From contig CM062382.1 in assembly GCA_031310005.1 (NCBI GenBank), positions 2,046,001 to 2,110,000 of the forward strand: 64,000 bases of DNA, written 5' to 3'. This stretch comes from Dactylellina haptotyla. Its lineage: Eukaryota > Ascomycota > Orbiliomycetes > Orbiliales > Orbiliaceae. Every line of letters begins with the position of its first letter. Position 1 is the stretch's first letter. This document shows positions 62,401 through 64,000 of this stretch, in pieces. The translations under genes were made by a program, and so were the position numbers. Under the pieces are notes generated by a model. That model had not been told where the DNA came from. It ran no database searches and saw nothing but the letters and a program-made list of their open reading frames with translations.

Positions 62401-64000
62401 AATTATTATTATATTTCAAATTTATTTATAATATATTTAAATATTTATCCACCAAATATATATTTTATAAAATATTTAAAAATAGAATTTTATTATAATA
62501 TTATTTTTATAATATTTAAAGAAATCATTTTAAAAATAAAAACATATTAATAATATAAAAATTTTTATAATAATTTATAAAAATTTTTTAATTTATAATA
62601 GAATATATATTATATTATTATAATTAATAATATATAAAAATATTTTTAAAAAAGGAGATAAAATATATTTATTTATTAAATATATTAAATAAAAGGATGA
62701 TAAAATAAAAATTAAATTATTAAAAATATAGATTTTTATTATTATTAAAAATTTAATAATAATATTTTTGAATTTGAAATTTTAGGATTTACTTAAATCT
62801 ATTGATTTTTATATTTTATTTTAAAACCAACACTCCTAAATCTAAAAAAATTTAGAAAATAAAGAATTAAAATATAAAGATTATATAGAATATAAATTTG
62901 AAAAAATTTTTAATAAACTTAATAAAAATAATAAATATTTAATTAAATAGTTTCTATTATATAAATTATAAGATGATAAATGGATTTTTAAATACAATTT
63001 ATTTCTTATTATTATTTAAATTTATTTTTAGTAGAAAAATATAGTATAATTTATAAAAAGAAAATATAAACAATTAAAGAAAGTTTAATTTTAAAATTAA
63101 TAATTAATAAAATTGCTTATAACTTCCTAATAAATTTATACCATCTCTTTTTTAATAAAAACTATATTTATATTTTTATAAAATTTAATTTCTACTTATT
63201 TAATTATTTTTTCTTATTTAATTAATTACTTTAATAAATTACCTTTATAAATGATTATTTTTATATATTTTATTTTTAATAATTTTAGTTTTTTACATTT
63301 TCTTATAACCCTCGCCTAAATTTTAAATACTTTTTATTATATCAAAACTTATTCCTCTTCCAATTTTTCCAACTTTTTCTCCTTATTTTTTATTTAATGA
63401 TCTAATCAATTTATTATAAATTAATTAATAAAAAGATTAGATATAAGAATTTAAAAAATATTTATACAAGTTTATTAAATAATTATATTATTTATTTTAG
63501 GTATAAATGGAATAATTTACATTTTTAAATATGATAAAGTAAAGATATTTATTCTAAATGTAGAATTTATAAAAAAAAAAAAAAAAAATATTGGAATTTT
63601 TAATCTAATTAGCTTAAATAATACAATATTAATAAAAAGTTTATTTCAATTTTTTTAATGTTTATTTGTTAACATTATTATTTTTAAAAATATATTAATT
63701 ACTTATATTTGTAAAAATATTTTATAATTCAAATTTTATTTTGTTATTTTAATTTAATTGTTATATTTTTATATATATATGATTATATAAACACTCATTT
63801 TAAAATAAACTCTGTACTGTAATATAGATTATTATTTTATATAAATTTAATTTTAATGTAAAACCAATAATATATAAAATCAAATTTTTATATAGGAATA
63901 ATAATGATATATTATTATTTTATATTTAATTATTATTATTTATATAGAATTTTAAATTTTATAAAAAGTTATTTATATGGAAGTTTATTTTAAAAAGAAG
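55936..64000 (+). mobile_element. Ty3/Gypsy element D, plus orientation, cut by the window edge
   Basis: Starts with an LTR (55936-56481), then an interior collinear with B: gag (56900-57180), zinc knuckle (about 58113-58154), RT box YLNN (60763-60774), and the pol end near 62800-63100. It ends on 'tttattttaaaaagaag', the polypurine region just before the 3' LTR. Only the 3' LTR is missing. It is more uniformly converted to A/T than B. Confidence 0.9.

Noticed and set aside
32840-64000. Mitochondrial DNA inserted in or misassembled to the contig, suggested by the very high AT content
   Set aside because: LTRs, target duplications, a Gypsy gene order and RIP-type differences explain the composition; no mitochondrial gene is readable.
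1-64000. CRISPR arrays, rRNA and tRNA genes
   Set aside because: No regularly spaced identical repeats, no rRNA landmarks, and no convincing cloverleaf with A and B boxes were found by eye; a covariance-model scan could still reveal a tRNA.

Overview
The window is a piece of a filamentous ascomycete chromosome. Evidence: genes with many short GT-AG introns (about 50-110 bp, usually with a CTAAC/CTAAT-like branch site), Pezizomycotina-type proteins, and a 31 kb AT-rich half whose repeats differ by C-to-T and G-to-A changes, the mark of repeat-induced point mutation (RIP). The protein set and the sharp split into normal-GC and very AT-rich blocks would suit Onygenales (Ajellomycetaceae such as Blastomyces or relatives); that placement is inference. 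All spliced models below were built by hand from the reading frames and splice sites; their exon lengths sum to whole codons.

Layout. 1-25.2 kb is ordinary gene-bearing DNA: a small MGYTHYW-type protein (-); a 1507-residue VPS9/ankyrin/PX-BAR-like protein of the VARP/Vrl1 class (-); a two-TM DUF6601-like protein (+); two tandem copies of a small I78-type protease-inhibitor gene (+); a PPPDE/DeSI-type isopeptidase (-); the OLA1/YchF ATPase (+), with an AUG-less in-frame 5' extension that looks like a mitochondrial presequence; amidophosphoribosyltransferase, the first step of purine synthesis (-); a D-2-hydroxyacid dehydrogenase of the glyoxylate reductase type (+); the R-SNARE YKT6 (-); and an unrecognised protein with a possible signal peptide (-). 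The products are mostly housekeeping and do not form one pathway; two (VARP/Vrl1-like and YKT6) act in endosomal and vacuolar membrane traffic.

25.2-32.8 kb is a transition zone with few genes: a 75-residue secreted protein that is little more than a family 1 carbohydrate-binding module (CBM1), a glycine/arginine-rich gene remnant, a broken coding region, and local and dispersed repeats.

32.8-64 kb is AT-rich, RIP-destroyed retrotransposon DNA. From 35.7 kb on it can be read as four Ty3/Gypsy elements nested in one another. Element A (minus orientation) was entered by B (plus; complete, 8746 bp, two 549-bp LTRs, TTAAA target duplication). It was also entered by C (minus), which was entered by D (plus). 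D runs off the window almost exactly at its 3' LTR. Relics of gag zinc knuckle, protease, reverse transcriptase, integrase and probably a chromodomain are readable in B, with catalytic codons changed in the RIP direction. No CRISPR array, rRNA or convincing tRNA was seen.
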